From Saccharum officinarum (taxonomy: Eukaryota; Streptophyta; Magnoliopsida; Poales; Poaceae): a stretch of 64,000 bases of DNA. Below the pieces are notes generated by a model. That model was not told where the DNA came from and did no database searches. It saw only the letters and a program-made list of their open reading frames with translations. Below are positions 23,901-34,200 of this stretch, piece by piece. The stretch is taken from positions 112,512,680 to 112,576,679 of the forward strand of contig CM036160.1 in the NCBI GenBank assembly GCA_020631735.1, in the 5' to 3' direction. Each line of letters starts with the position of its first letter. Position 1 is the first letter of the stretch. A program made the position numbers and the translations under genes.

Positions 23901-24570
23901 GAAGTTGTACTAGAAAACCCTTTTGATCTGTAGGATCTCTGAGCATAACTACCCGAGCGGATGTGTCAATGAGTACCCCATTCTGACTCATCCAATTCAT
24001 GCCCAGATAACATCTATGTCTAAACCAGGTAAAACCAATAGGGCAAGCGAATAACTTCGCCCTTCTATCTCAAACTTAAGGTTCCCCACTACTTTGTTGT
24101 GGAAATATTCCCACTTGCAGCACTAATACAATAACCCACACCTTCAACAGTATGCAACTTGTGTGCAAATTTGGATGCAAACTTAGGACTGATAAAGGAA
24201 TGCGAAGCACCTGAATCAAAAAGTACCACTGCGGGGTGTTGGTCAACTAGAAACTTACCAGCGGTGACCACCTCACCAGATGGAATTTCCTCAATGCTGT
24301 TATAATGGGCGTGTCCCTGTCGACTACCTTGGTTGACATTTTTCTTAGGGTACGGACAGTTCCGGGCCCAATGACCTGGCTTGTTGCAATTCCAGCAAGG
24401 CATATTGCTAGGAGGAACACTAGAGCTGCTCTGTCCAGAAGTCCCTTTGGCAGAGCGACGGTTAAAGCCTTACGGAACCCCGTTTTTGCAGCAGGCTTCT
24501 TCTGCGGCGGACGGAACTTTGTATTCTGAGCAGGTGGGCGAGGGGAAGACCTCGGTGCCGCTGAGGCCCA
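20931..24570 (-). pseudogene. Chromovirus pol, internal copy 1 (CCHC-protease-RT-RNase H-integrase-chromodomain), frameshifted
   Basis: Reading leftwards: zinc knuckle CWNCNKPGHWARNC, aspartic protease DSGASHSFIS, RT with VVFIDDIL, RNase H beginning FDVYCDASG, integrase zinc-binding and DDE segments ([14 protein letters not shown]), then a C-terminal chromodomain (KVVKWYKVMWSN..SDATWEREDYL). Single-base losses near 23530, 21745, 24005 and 24105 split the frame, and most are absent from copy 2 at the same sites, so sequencing error is possible. The reading frame ends in KGGGL, with the stop codon formed by the first bases of the LTR. The upstream gag half is lost in the gap. Confidence 0.9.
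20936..20951 (-). promoter_or_regulatory. Polypurine tract next to 3' LTR
   Basis: On minus, ATAAGGGGGGAGGGC directly precedes the LTR start TGTAACA. It would prime plus-strand DNA synthesis. The same tract precedes the third LTR end at 24769-24784. Confidence 0.85.
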
Positions 24571-24670
24571 NNNNNNNNNNNNNNNNNNNNNNNNNNNNNN
24601 NNNNNNNNNNNNNNNNNNNNNNNNNNNNNNNNNNNNNNNNNNNNNNNNNNNNNNNNNNNNNNNNNNNNNN
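24571..24670. other. Assembly gap (100 N)
   Basis: Exactly 100 ambiguous bases, a conventional placeholder of unknown true length. The left edge is inside gag/CCHC of copy 1. The right edge is inside a third LTR. At least most of one LTR plus the rest of gag and leader would be needed to fill it biologically. Confidence 0.98.
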
Positions 24671-24768
24671 ATCATCACATAAAATAACAAACATGCATGA
24701 ATGATGCATGCTTGCTTATGCAAATGCAAATGCAATGCAATTAAGGACTAAACACTTGAAGTGTTACA
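24671..24768 (-). repeat. Remnant of a third, divergent LTR end
   Basis: 98 bp ending GAAGTGTTACA, followed by the same polypurine tract and pol end as at 20936. It shares ATGCAAATGCAATGCAATTA with the outer LTRs but differs clearly elsewhere (CATGCATGAATGATGCATGC and GGACTAAACACTTGAAG against GGAGCTAAACACCTGAGG), while the two outer LTRs agree with each other. Confidence 0.85.
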
Positions 24769-27700
24769 GCCCTCCCCCCTTATAAAAATCTCGTCCCGAG
24801 ATTTGGAAAGCGTACCATTTTTCATAGAATTCTTTATAACCATCCCGCAAATAATCCTCCCGTTCCCACGTAGCATCACTCTCACTTCCCTGATTACTCC
24901 ACATCACTTTGTACCACTTAACCACTTTACTTCTAGTTACTCGTTCCTGAGTATCGATCACTCGGACTGGCTTTTCTTCATAGGTTAGGTCGGATTCCAG
25001 CCTGATATCACCTAAAGGAACTTGTTCCTCAGGAACTCGAAGACACTTTTTAAGCTGAGATACATGGAAAACGTTGAATATGGCTCTCATCTCAGGAGGC
25101 AACTGGATTTTGTACGCAACAGCTCCACTCTTGCCTATGATCTGGAAAGGACCCACGTATCTTGGTGCAAGTTTCCGCTTAACACCAAAACGTTGGACAC
25201 TCTTCATTGGAGAAACTTTCAAATAAACGAAGTCTCCAACTTCAAATTCGAGTGGTTTTCTACGACGATCCGCATAGCTTTTCTGTCTCGCTTGTGCTGC
25301 AGCCATGTGTTTCTGGATGGTACGGACTTGTTCCTCGGCTTCCTGGACAAAATCAATGCCATAATACCTTCTTTCCCCAGCTTCTACCCAGTTTAGTGGA
25401 GTTCGACACTTTCGACCGTACAAAGCTTCGAATGGGGCCATCTTAATACTCTCTTGATAACTGTTATTGTACGAGAATTCGGCTAAAGGTAACCATTTTT
25501 CCCAAGAACCCTTGGATGAAATGACGCATGCTCGCAACAGATCTTCCAAGATTTGGTTAACTCGTTCTGTCTGACCCGATGTCTGGGGGTGATAAGCAGA
25601 GCTTCTCACTAACTTGGTTCCCAGAAGGTGATGCAAATGCTCCCAAAAGCGAGCAGTGAACTGGGGACCACGGTCAGAAACGATAGTACGAGGTATCCCA
25701 TGAAGCCGGACTATCTGATTGAAGTACAACTCAGCATAGTCAGTGGGACGATAGTCCACTCTCACTGGATGAAGTGAGCTGATTTGGTCAAACGATCAAC
25801 AATTACCCAAATAGAGTTATGATTTTTGACAGTAGGAGGAAGTCCGACAATGAAATCCATACTTATCTCTTCCCATTTCCAGCCTGGAATGGAAAGTGGC
25901 TGAAGTAGCCCAGCTTTCATGTGCACAGCTTTAACTCTGCAACAGGTGTCACATCTAGCAACATATGCAGCTATCTCTTTCCGCATCTTGGTCCACCAAT
26001 AAATGGCTTCAAATCATAATACATCTTATTACTACCAGGATGGATGGACAACTTGGACGAATGTGCTTCGGAGGATCTGATCTCTAAGCTCTCGGTCCTT
26101 AGGTACACTAACCTATCCTTAAACCACAGCACACCTTCGTCATCTAACCTGAAATGCTTAGTCTCTCCTTTCATCTTCCGTTTTATGTGAAAGATACCCG
26201 GATCAGTCTTTTGGAGCTCAATGATTCTATTTCTGAGAGTACCACTGACAGTGATGTTGTACAAGACTGCCGGATGTAACAGGCGAGATCGGTAAAAATC
26301 AGTTTCAATTAAGGAATGGCAATGAGACTTACGGCTTAAAGCGTCCGCAACCACATTTGCCTTGCCTGGGTGATAGTGTACTTGAAGATTATAATCTTTA
26401 ATCAACTCGAGCCATCTTCTCTGACGCATATTTAGCTCGGGTTGGGTGAAGATGTATTTGAGGCTTTTATGGTCTGTGTAGATATTGCAGACATTCCCAG
26501 CAGATAATGCCGCCATACTTTCAAAGCATGAACAACTGCGGCCAGTTCTAAGTCATGCGTTGGATAATTCACCTCATGCTTCCGAAGTTGTCGGGAAGTA
26601 TATGCAATTACTCGGCCTTCCTGCATCAAAACACCTCCCAAACCTATGCCTGAGGCATCACAATAAACATCAAATGGTTTCTCGATATCCGGTTGTGCCA
26701 AAACCGGAGCGAGGTTAGGAGGGTTCGCAGTTGGTGAAAAGCCGCATCACACTCAGGAGTCCAGACAAACCTGGTGTCTTTTTGCAGCAACCGAGTCATT
26801 GGCTTGGCTATTTTGGAGAAATCCGGGATGAAGCGACGATAATAGCCAGCCAAACCAAGAAAACTTCGGACCTCGTGAACCGAGATAGGAGCCTTCCAGT
26901 TCAGTACTTCCTGTACCTTGGCGGGGTCCACCATAATTCCTCCATCGGACAACACATGCCCAAGGAAAGGTACTTCACGAAGCCAGAATTCGCACTTACT
27001 GAACTTTGCATATAGTTGATGTTCACGCAGTCTTGTGAGGACTATACGCAGATGTTCAGCGTGATCCTCCTCATTCACAGAATATACCAGGATGTCATCA
27101 ATAAATACCACCACAAACTTGTCCAATTCAGGCATAAACACCGAATTCATCAAGTACATGAAGTGTGCGGGGCATTTGTCAAGCCGAAAGACATAACAAG
27201 ATACTCATAAAGACCGTATCTGGTAGAAAAGGCTGTCTTTGGAACATCTTCCGGGCGGATTTTAATTTGATGGTAGCCAGATCTTAGATCGATCTTGGAG
27301 AAAACTTTAGCTTTAGACAACTGATCGAACAAGATGTCGATTCGCGGTAGAGGGTACTTATTTTTGACAGTGACTGCATTGAGAGGTCTATAATCTACGC
27401 ACATCCGCAACGACTGATCCTTCTTCTTTACAAAGATAGCAGGACATCCCCACGGCGATGAACTAGGACGAATCAACCCCTTCTTCAAAAGTTCATTCAA
27501 TTGCACCTTAAGTTCAGCTAGTTCATTTGGAGGCATCCTATAGGGTCTCCTAGAGATGGGTGCGTGCCAGGCAACAACTCGATTTTAAACTCCACATCCC
27601 GATCCGGAGGGAGTCCCGGCAAATCATCGGAAAAAACGTCCGGAAATTCATTTACTACGGAAATTTCAGCCAACGCCTTTGCTTGCACAGCATGAATTCC

Positions 27701-28385
27701 CCCGACAATTCAACCTTTCTGGGAAGTTGTACTAGAAAACCTTTTGATCTGTAGGATCTCTGAGCATAACTACCCGAGCGGATGTGTCAATGAGTACCCC
27801 ATTCTGACTCATCCAATTCATGCCCAAGATAACATCTATGTCTAAACCAGGTAAAACCAATAGGGCAAGCGAATAACTTCGCCCTTCTATCTCAAACTTA
27901 AGGTTCCCCACTACTTTGTTTGTGGAAATATTCCCACTTGCAGCACTAATACAATAACCCACACCTTCAACAGTATGCAACTTGTGTGCAAATTTGGATG
28001 CAAACTTAGGACTGATAAAGGAATGCGAAGCACCTGAATCAAAAAGTACCACTGCGGGGTGTTGGTCAACTAGAAACTTACCAGCGGTGACCACCTCACC
28101 AGATGGAATTTCCTCAATGCTGTTATAATGGGCGTGTCCCTGACGACTACCTTGGTTGACATTTTTCTTAGGGTACGGACAGTTCCTGGACCAATGCCTG
28201 GCTTGTTGCAATTCCAGCAAGGCATATTGCTAGGAGGAACACTAGAGCTGCTCTGTCCAGAAGTCCCCTTTGGCAGAGCGACGGTATAAGCCTTACGAAC
28301 CCCGTTTTTGCAGCAGGCTTCTTCTGCGGCGGACGGAACTTTGTATTCTGAGCAGGTGGGCGAGGGAAGACCTCGGTGCCGCTGA
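24764..28385 (-). pseudogene. Chromovirus pol, internal copy 2, frameshifted
   Basis: Same domain order as copy 1: protease DSGASHSFIS (about 28045), RT (start about 27400, FIDD about 27100), RNase H, integrase, chromodomain to 24764. Numerous 1- to 3-base differences from copy 1 break the frame near 28190, 27740, 27565, 27172, 26710, 26500, 26165, 26070, 26005 and 25768. Substitutions between the copies are few compared with indels, which is unusual for natural decay and resembles uncorrected long-read consensus. The 333-codon integrase end with chromodomain (24764-25765) is open. Confidence 0.9.
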
Positions 28386-29153
28386 GGCCCTTGACTGAGA
28401 AGCACTTGCCTCAAGGGCCCTTTTACGGCTCTTAGAGGCAGAATAAATAGTATTGTTGTTCTCCTGGATCAAAGCATCGCTGATGAAATCATTGAAAGTA
28501 GTACATTTGCTAGTGCCCATAGTTTTCATCAGTTTTGGGCCGAGGCCCCTTTTGAAGCTAGCAATCTTTTTGGCATCGGTATCCACAAACTCTGTGGCAT
28601 ACCTTGCCAGGTTGTTGAAGGACTGCAAGTATTCAGTCAGGCTTTTGTTTCCTTGCGACAGCCTCATAAACTCTGTGTGCTTGATTGCCATAAGACCGGG
28701 AGGGATATAATTTCCCCGGAATGCCGCCTTAAACTGATCCCAAGCAATCGGGACATTGGCAGGCAGTGTGGAACGATAGTGGCTCCACCAAATGCTCGCC
28801 GGACCATGCAACTGATGGGAAGCATACTCTGTTTTCAGCTCATCAGTTAGGCATAGCAGACGAAACTTTTGTTCAATGGTATTCAACCACTCGTCAGCCT
28901 GCATTGGTTCTTCCGCTTCCTTGAAGAGCGGGGGCTTTGTATCCAGAAAGTCCTTGAAATCGCTGTACTGATTTCGCTCTGGGCCCTGGCGGCCATGACG
29001 AGCCTCTCGATTAGCCAGTTGGCGCATGGCGTCAGCCAACATACGCTGCCCCTCAACCACTGATTGCATCAACTCGGCCGGAGTAGGTGGTGGCGGAGGG
29101 GGCGGCTGTTCCTCCTCCTCATTTCCACGACCCCGGCGTAGATTGTACGACAT
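28293..29153 (-). CDS. gag: Chromovirus gag (capsid region)
   Basis: Gag forms the virus-like particle. The first ATG is at 29153 (MSYNLRRGRG), directly after TTTTGCAG, which looks like a 3' splice site. An acidic and poly-proline N-terminus is followed by a retrotransposon-gag-type core with EWLNTIEQKF, LHGPASIWWSHYR, WDQFKAAFRGNYIP and KIASFKRGLGP. Basic residues (SKSRKRALEAS) come before the frame is lost near 28293. The CCHC knuckle lies downstream in another frame, probably because of one-base differences near 28290 and 28190. Gag and pol would normally be continuous in this clade. Confidence 0.88.
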   Translation of the reverse strand: MSYNLRRGRGNEEEEQPPPPPPPTPAELMQSVVEGQRMLADAMRQLANREARHGRQGPERNQYSDFKDFLDTKPPLFKEAEEPMQADEWLNTIEQKFRLLCLTDELKTEYASHQLHGPASIWWSHYRSTLPANVPIAWDQFKAAFRGNYIPPGLMAIKHTEFMRLSQGNKSLTEYLQSFNNLARYATEFVDTDAKKIASFKRGLGPKLMKTMGTSKCTTFNDFISDALIQENNNTIYSASKSRKRALEASASQSRASAAPRSSLAHLLRIQSSVRRRRSLLQKRGS

Positions 29154-29811
29154 CTGCAAAATGCATAGCCAATGAGCACTAACGATGTGGGAAATTTGTA
29201 GATGAATTATTGCGAAATGTCAGTCTGACTGTATGAATAGATTTCTCATAATAATTAAGGCACAATAATTCATCACAACCGCACAATCCATTCTAGCGCA
29301 TCATTTGACGAGATCATACTTGGTAATCCAACAAGATGCTCTTTGTTAAAGGCTCACTCACAGGGAGCACAACGGTTACCGGACCGTTTACGTTGCTATC
29401 TACGTGATTTTTGATCTTTTGCCCGGTACTTGGATTCAATTTCAAAAGTGTTTAGTTGACTGAGAAAGGCTACTTCAAACTGATCACAAGGAGACTTCTC
29501 AACGGTAGAGTTCCATGGTGGATCATGACTAGCCACCTCGATACCAGCGCGTGCCAAGCAGCACAGCCTTATGTCGCGCGCCATAGGAGGCCCTCGGTTT
29601 CGTCGCGGCACCGAAGGGTGCTAATCGTGACACCATCATCGAACGCAACATAATAAGACATCAAGTTGTGATCGAAATTAACAGGTTCAAACTACATTCA
29701 GGAAACATACGGTTCAACCTTACATCCCAAGTCAAGTTATTACAAGGCCTCACTCCTTCACAGGGAGGGCACAAAAGACGATCCTAACATTATAGGCACG
29801 TGATGACTACT
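29154..29811 (-). other. Spacer between H3-mimic ORF and gag
   Basis: About 660 nt without a substantial sense ORF. Its last bases before gag read CATTTTGCAG on the minus strand, a good 3' splice-site match, so it may be an intron or leader. Confidence 0.5.
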
Positions 29812-30426
29812 CTAAGCATCATCCTCCGAGTCAGTGTCAAGGATCTCCCCGCCGTCCTCATCACTGACAGGCTCTAACTCCTCGTCTTCTTCTTCTTCTG
29901 GCTCTTCCTCTGGTGCTTCTGCAGGTGGGGCATCCTGTGGTCCATCAACCTCCACTTCATCATCATCCTCAGCCATGAAGATTCCCGAACCCATGTCCTC
30001 ATCGACGTTGTTGTTTCGAGGCAGCAGGGGATTAAGCTCGTTGTTCAGGCGGTGCACTTCTTCATGAAGATTATCATTGTATTCTTCAGCGTTCTCCAAC
30101 TGTTGCTCGAGCTCAAACTGACGAGCTCTCAGAACGTTCTCCTCGTGCCAGGCTTCATCCCTCTGGTTCATGACACGAACCAACATGCGTTGACAGTTGC
30201 GGTTTGCTACTGTCAACCTCTGGACTGCAAGGGTTTCCTGGTCACGATCACGAATCACTTGCTCCAGTTGCTGACGCGCTGCATTCCTGGCAGCCGTCAC
30301 TTCAGCCAACTCTGCCCTCAGCCTTTCCACCTCAGTAGGCTCAGGGCGGGGCTCACGTGGAGCGAGCTGGTGTCGCGGTCCCCTGCCTCCAGTGGACTTA
30401 CGAGCGGTCCTCTTGGTACGTGCCAT
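29812..30426 (-). CDS. Extra chromovirus ORF: histone H3 tail mimic + coiled coil + acidic tail (204 aa)
   Basis: The first ATG (30426) opens with M-ARTKRTARKSTGG. After Met removal, residues 1-21 match the histone H3 tail at 17 positions, including R2, T3, K4, R8, K9, S10, T11 and R17. Differences are Q5R, K14R, A15G and K18H. Similarity ends after A21 and there is no histone fold. Residues ~30-135 are heptad-rich (VERLRAELAEV, LEQQLENAEEYNDNLHEEV), predicting a long coiled coil. Residues ~140-204 are very acidic (EEEPEEEEDEELEPVSDED). It lies in sense orientation between the PBS and gag of internal copy 2 and is intact. A TTATCTGTTGCTACAG splice-acceptor-like sequence immediately precedes the ATG. 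Role is inferred: dimeric H3-tail decoy or chromatin adaptor. I know no standard gypsy protein of this architecture. Confidence 0.85.
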   Translation of the reverse strand: MARTKRTARKSTGGRGPRHQLAPREPRPEPTEVERLRAELAEVTAARNAARQQLEQVIRDRDQETLAVQRLTVANRNCQRMLVRVMNQRDEAWHEENVLRARQFELEQQLENAEEYNDNLHEEVHRLNNELNPLLPRNNNVDEDMGSGIFMAEDDDEVEVDGPQDAPPAEAPEEEPEEEEDEELEPVSDEDGGEILDTDSEDDA

Positions 30427-30435
30427 CTGTAGCAA

Positions 30436-31188
30436 CAGATAAGATACGACTTAAAGTGAGGATCATTTAGGGGATACGAAATTTACTTTAGTCGGGAGTA
30501 CTGAAAATTTTTAAGGAGAAAGTAAATGATATGTATGATATAATTAAACATGATGCATGCACGTTTCGTACGCCCTCTCACCTTAGTAGAAACCTAAAGT
30601 TCTAACGCTAGGCGGTGGCATACATACGTTCTCTCATATAAGTGAAATTATCGGTCTACTCGTTACGCTGTTAGTGTACCTGCAGAAAAACTCATTTCAG
30701 CCCAACAGTTTCCCAATATATGCACACAAGAAAGCAGTAAATTAAATACTTTCCATATACACATCCCCAGATGTATATATTTCAGTATCAAAGCTACCCG
30801 ATTGATAGATGCCCACAATTAAGTGCTTTTACATAGTTACATGGTTTAAACATGTAAAGATGTAAGTCACCAAAACTACTCTTCCCTAGACCGCCGGTTG
30901 GACGATCATGCTCTCACAACTCACACTTACCAGAGCGTCGAGGTAATTGATCCATACATTACCACCCAAGTGGATGGCATCCATACAATATCACGCCGTA
31001 TGGACGACGAAACAGAAACAAACAAGGCCCCCAAGTTAGTCTTTATAATAAGCCACCTAAGAGTCCTTATTTGGGCTAAGGGATGTGATCACTAGCATAC
31101 CTAAAAATAATTTTTAGAGTTTAACCCTTTTCGCAAACAAATACTTTTGTTTTTAATTACTCGTAAGATGTGTTTAATGTTGAATTAT
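30436..31188 (-). other. Chromovirus 5' leader
   Basis: About 750 nt between the primer-binding site and the H3-mimic ORF without a sense ORF of note. It would be the untranslated leader of the genomic RNA, with room for packaging signals or a 5' splice site. Confidence 0.6.
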
Positions 31189-31200
31189 GCTCCGATACCA
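31189..31200 (-). promoter_or_regulatory. Primer-binding site, initiator tRNA-Met type
   Basis: On minus, TGGTATCGGAGC lies two bases after the 5' LTR. It matches the usual plant TGGTATCAGAGC complement of initiator tRNA-Met except at one base. Confidence 0.88.
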
Positions 31201-31202
31201 GC

Positions 31203-34200
31203 TATAACAGAACCGACCAAATTATAAGAGCACAAGTACGAAAACAAGCACCGAAGCGCTCAAATTTTCAAACTTGAGCCCATATAATCCCGGTAGTCAA
31301 TCGAAATCACGAAGGATTTCAAACCAAACTGCTTACAACCAGGATCGCATCATTCAACATACACATCGTACGTTACATTTCACAAGTAGTTCCGAAATAA
31401 GTTTACACCACGGAGTAGCAAATATTACAAACCAAGTTTGAAAGTAGCGGAAGCATAACACACACACTAGTTAATTAAATACTGCCAGTCTGGATGATCG
31501 ACAACCCGCAAAAGCATGAGGAAAGTACATAAAAGACGATCACGCCCTTGTGATCTAGTCATCATCACCCGCAGGGTGGAGACACGTCTTGCAGAAGCCT
31601 TGATAGAGCATATCATCTGCAACAGGAGGGAATAAACCCTGAGTACTGGAATGTACTCAGCTAGACTTACCCGTCGAAAACCAGAAATAAGGTGACACCA
31701 AGGATTATGCAAGGCTTACACAAGAGGCTAGCTGACATAACATTTTGCATAAAGGTATAAGTAATTTAAACTCTTATAGCCTGTACTAGCAGTTATTTTT
31801 AGCATTTACCTGTCATCTATCTTAGCACCTGTACTAAACATGCACTTGATTATAATCAAACAATTATCATCATTATATCCAGAGCAGGTATGAATTGTGG
31901 CAACATTGTATCATTCCCTTAACCACCGGTTCATTTAATGAGATCTACGTTGCCGCTGCTCAAGTCAAGTGCTCACTAACCGGGAGCGACGGCGATTTGA
32001 ATCGAATTCCTATCCAGCTGGAGGGGTATTTCTAACACTCACCGAGTCACGCCTGGCGAAGGCTGCTCAGGTCATCTTTTGTACAGTTCAGGAATCGCGG
32101 GCCCGAATAATGTCGCGTCCCCAAGGGCGACACTCTGCCAGGTGATAGGGACTCTAACCCCCCTTGGTCTCACGCCAATGTCCCCAAGCACATCCTTTCT
32201 CTCCTCCAAGATGCAACCTACCATTCGATTCCCGGCCTGAACCATACTACTCGACTTCGCGGTCGGAACGGCTTATCCGGCCAACTAAGTGTTAGACTGC
32301 GTTCAACATGACTCAAGGACGTACAGCGAATCGGTCCTTAAACGACTCAGACGGGCATAGCTCCACACCCAAGACGTGAAGTGTCTTGCGGCTGTACTAT
32401 CGAACTTCCGCCCGGTCTCAATTTCATTTTAAGGCATGGTTCCATCCACGATAGCCATAAAGCCACTCGTGACTCCTTCCTACATCTCGCGGATGACCGG
32501 AAATCACCCGACTTCTACCGAACTAAGCAGGGCTAAGCATTGACACGTGCCTAAACCTAATATAGGATTAAGTACGATATCTGGACAAGGACAGGTATAA
32601 TGCAACAAGTGTTTTCATATAACTCCTACAACTTAATGCAGTAAACAATTAAAAGTACTCAAGATTAATTTATAAAACAGTAGGTTCAGCATGCACCGGG
32701 GCTTGCCTTTCAGAAAAGTTGAAGGCCGGTGGTCAGGGCACTCCGGCAAGTCTTCAGCGGCGTCTCCTTCGCCTGCTGGATCCTCGGGCTCCTGCTGCTC
32801 CTGGTTCTCCTCCGGAAGTACAGGCTCGAATTCGAGGAGAGTTACTCCCTCCGGTACACCTATTGCATGAATGCACAATAAATACCATGGATGCATAAAT
32901 GGGTGCAACATGCTCGGAATGAAATGCATTTCAGAAATAAAATACTCTATTCAATTTATTTTATTAGTACGTGCAAATCTCTTCTCCGGTGGAGAAGTAC
33001 TTACCTAATCTACCCAACCTAAGATATAGTTGTTCCTCCTCAGTTAAGGCCCTAACACCTAACAATTACAAAAGTAGCATGTCTTAGGATATCACACCAT
33101 ATCAATCAGCAAAACACCACAGTAAGCATTCTGGATAACAGCTACTTGTTTTTATCACAACTGAAGATTTACAATTCCAAAAGATATGATCTAAGACAAT
33201 CTGGAAAGCCTAAGAAATTCACTACAATTCATTTTCAGACCTCAACTCCAAACTCCTAAGTTTTCCATGTCAAACTTCACAAGTTCCAGAATCTGTCCTC
33301 TCAAAACAGAGAGTAGCAGATTTTGAACTGCCACTTTAAACAACAGTAACTCTCAAACTACTAAGCCAAATGCTTCCAAATTTTGACACAAGCTAGTTCA
33401 TCAAGTTTACTCCAACTTTGGTATTTACAAGTTTTCCAGCAACCAATTTTATCAAAGCCAAATTTAGAATTACTACTGGCTGTCCAGAAAACCTAAAATT
33501 ACAAAGGTTAAACATTTATTGATGTGGCCAAAGACCCTTAAAACCAAACTAAGATTTCCAAAAGTTCACATGGGGTATAACAACACCAGAAAGTAGGGTG
33601 TGACTACCTAGAACATTTATTTATACTCATTTCTTATTTTACTTAATTAATTAGGTGGAATTTTACACATATATGTAAACTGCTCCTAAAATTCTACAAA
33701 ATTACAGGGGACTCTCTGACCCAAAAAGAGACCACAGTAAAAATTTGAACAAGTTTTATTCACAGAAATTCTCTATACAAAATTCACCAGTCAAAAAGGC
33801 TGATTTTTGTATAATTAATAAATCATATTGAAAAGTATCAAACAACACATTTCATATTTTTCTTAGACACTCTAGGGTACCAAGACATTCTCCAAAAAGT
33901 TCAAGAACATTGCACATGTAGAAAAATTACAAAAATTCCTTCAATTATCTCCTAGAATAAAATGATAGCCTTATAACTTGGAAATTACTTAAGCACTGAT
34001 GCCCAAATTTTTACCAGAGCTAGGGCTAGCATAGAGTAACCTACCCACCAAATTTCATGATTTATGGAACACTACAGCTCAAGTTATAAATTTAACAAAT
34101 TTGCATGCATTCCAAAACACATTTAAAGGATCTATTAAATTCTTACAGAATTTAAACATCTCATGCCAGATCCATATTTTTCTAAAATACTACACATCAT

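Noticed and set aside
21189..27210. Plus-strand ORFs across the two pol copies
   Set aside because: Antisense shadows of RT/integrase, duplicated simply because pol is duplicated.
29812..30426. That the H3-like ORF is a captured histone H3 gene
   Set aside because: Similarity stops after about residue 21 and no histone fold follows; the rest is coiled coil and acidic tail.
30427..30435. Starting the mimic ORF at the upstream TTG codon (30435)
   Set aside because: The first ATG is at 30426, and only that start places the H3-like residues at the free N-terminus. The same applies to gag: ATG at 29153 rather than TTG at 29159.
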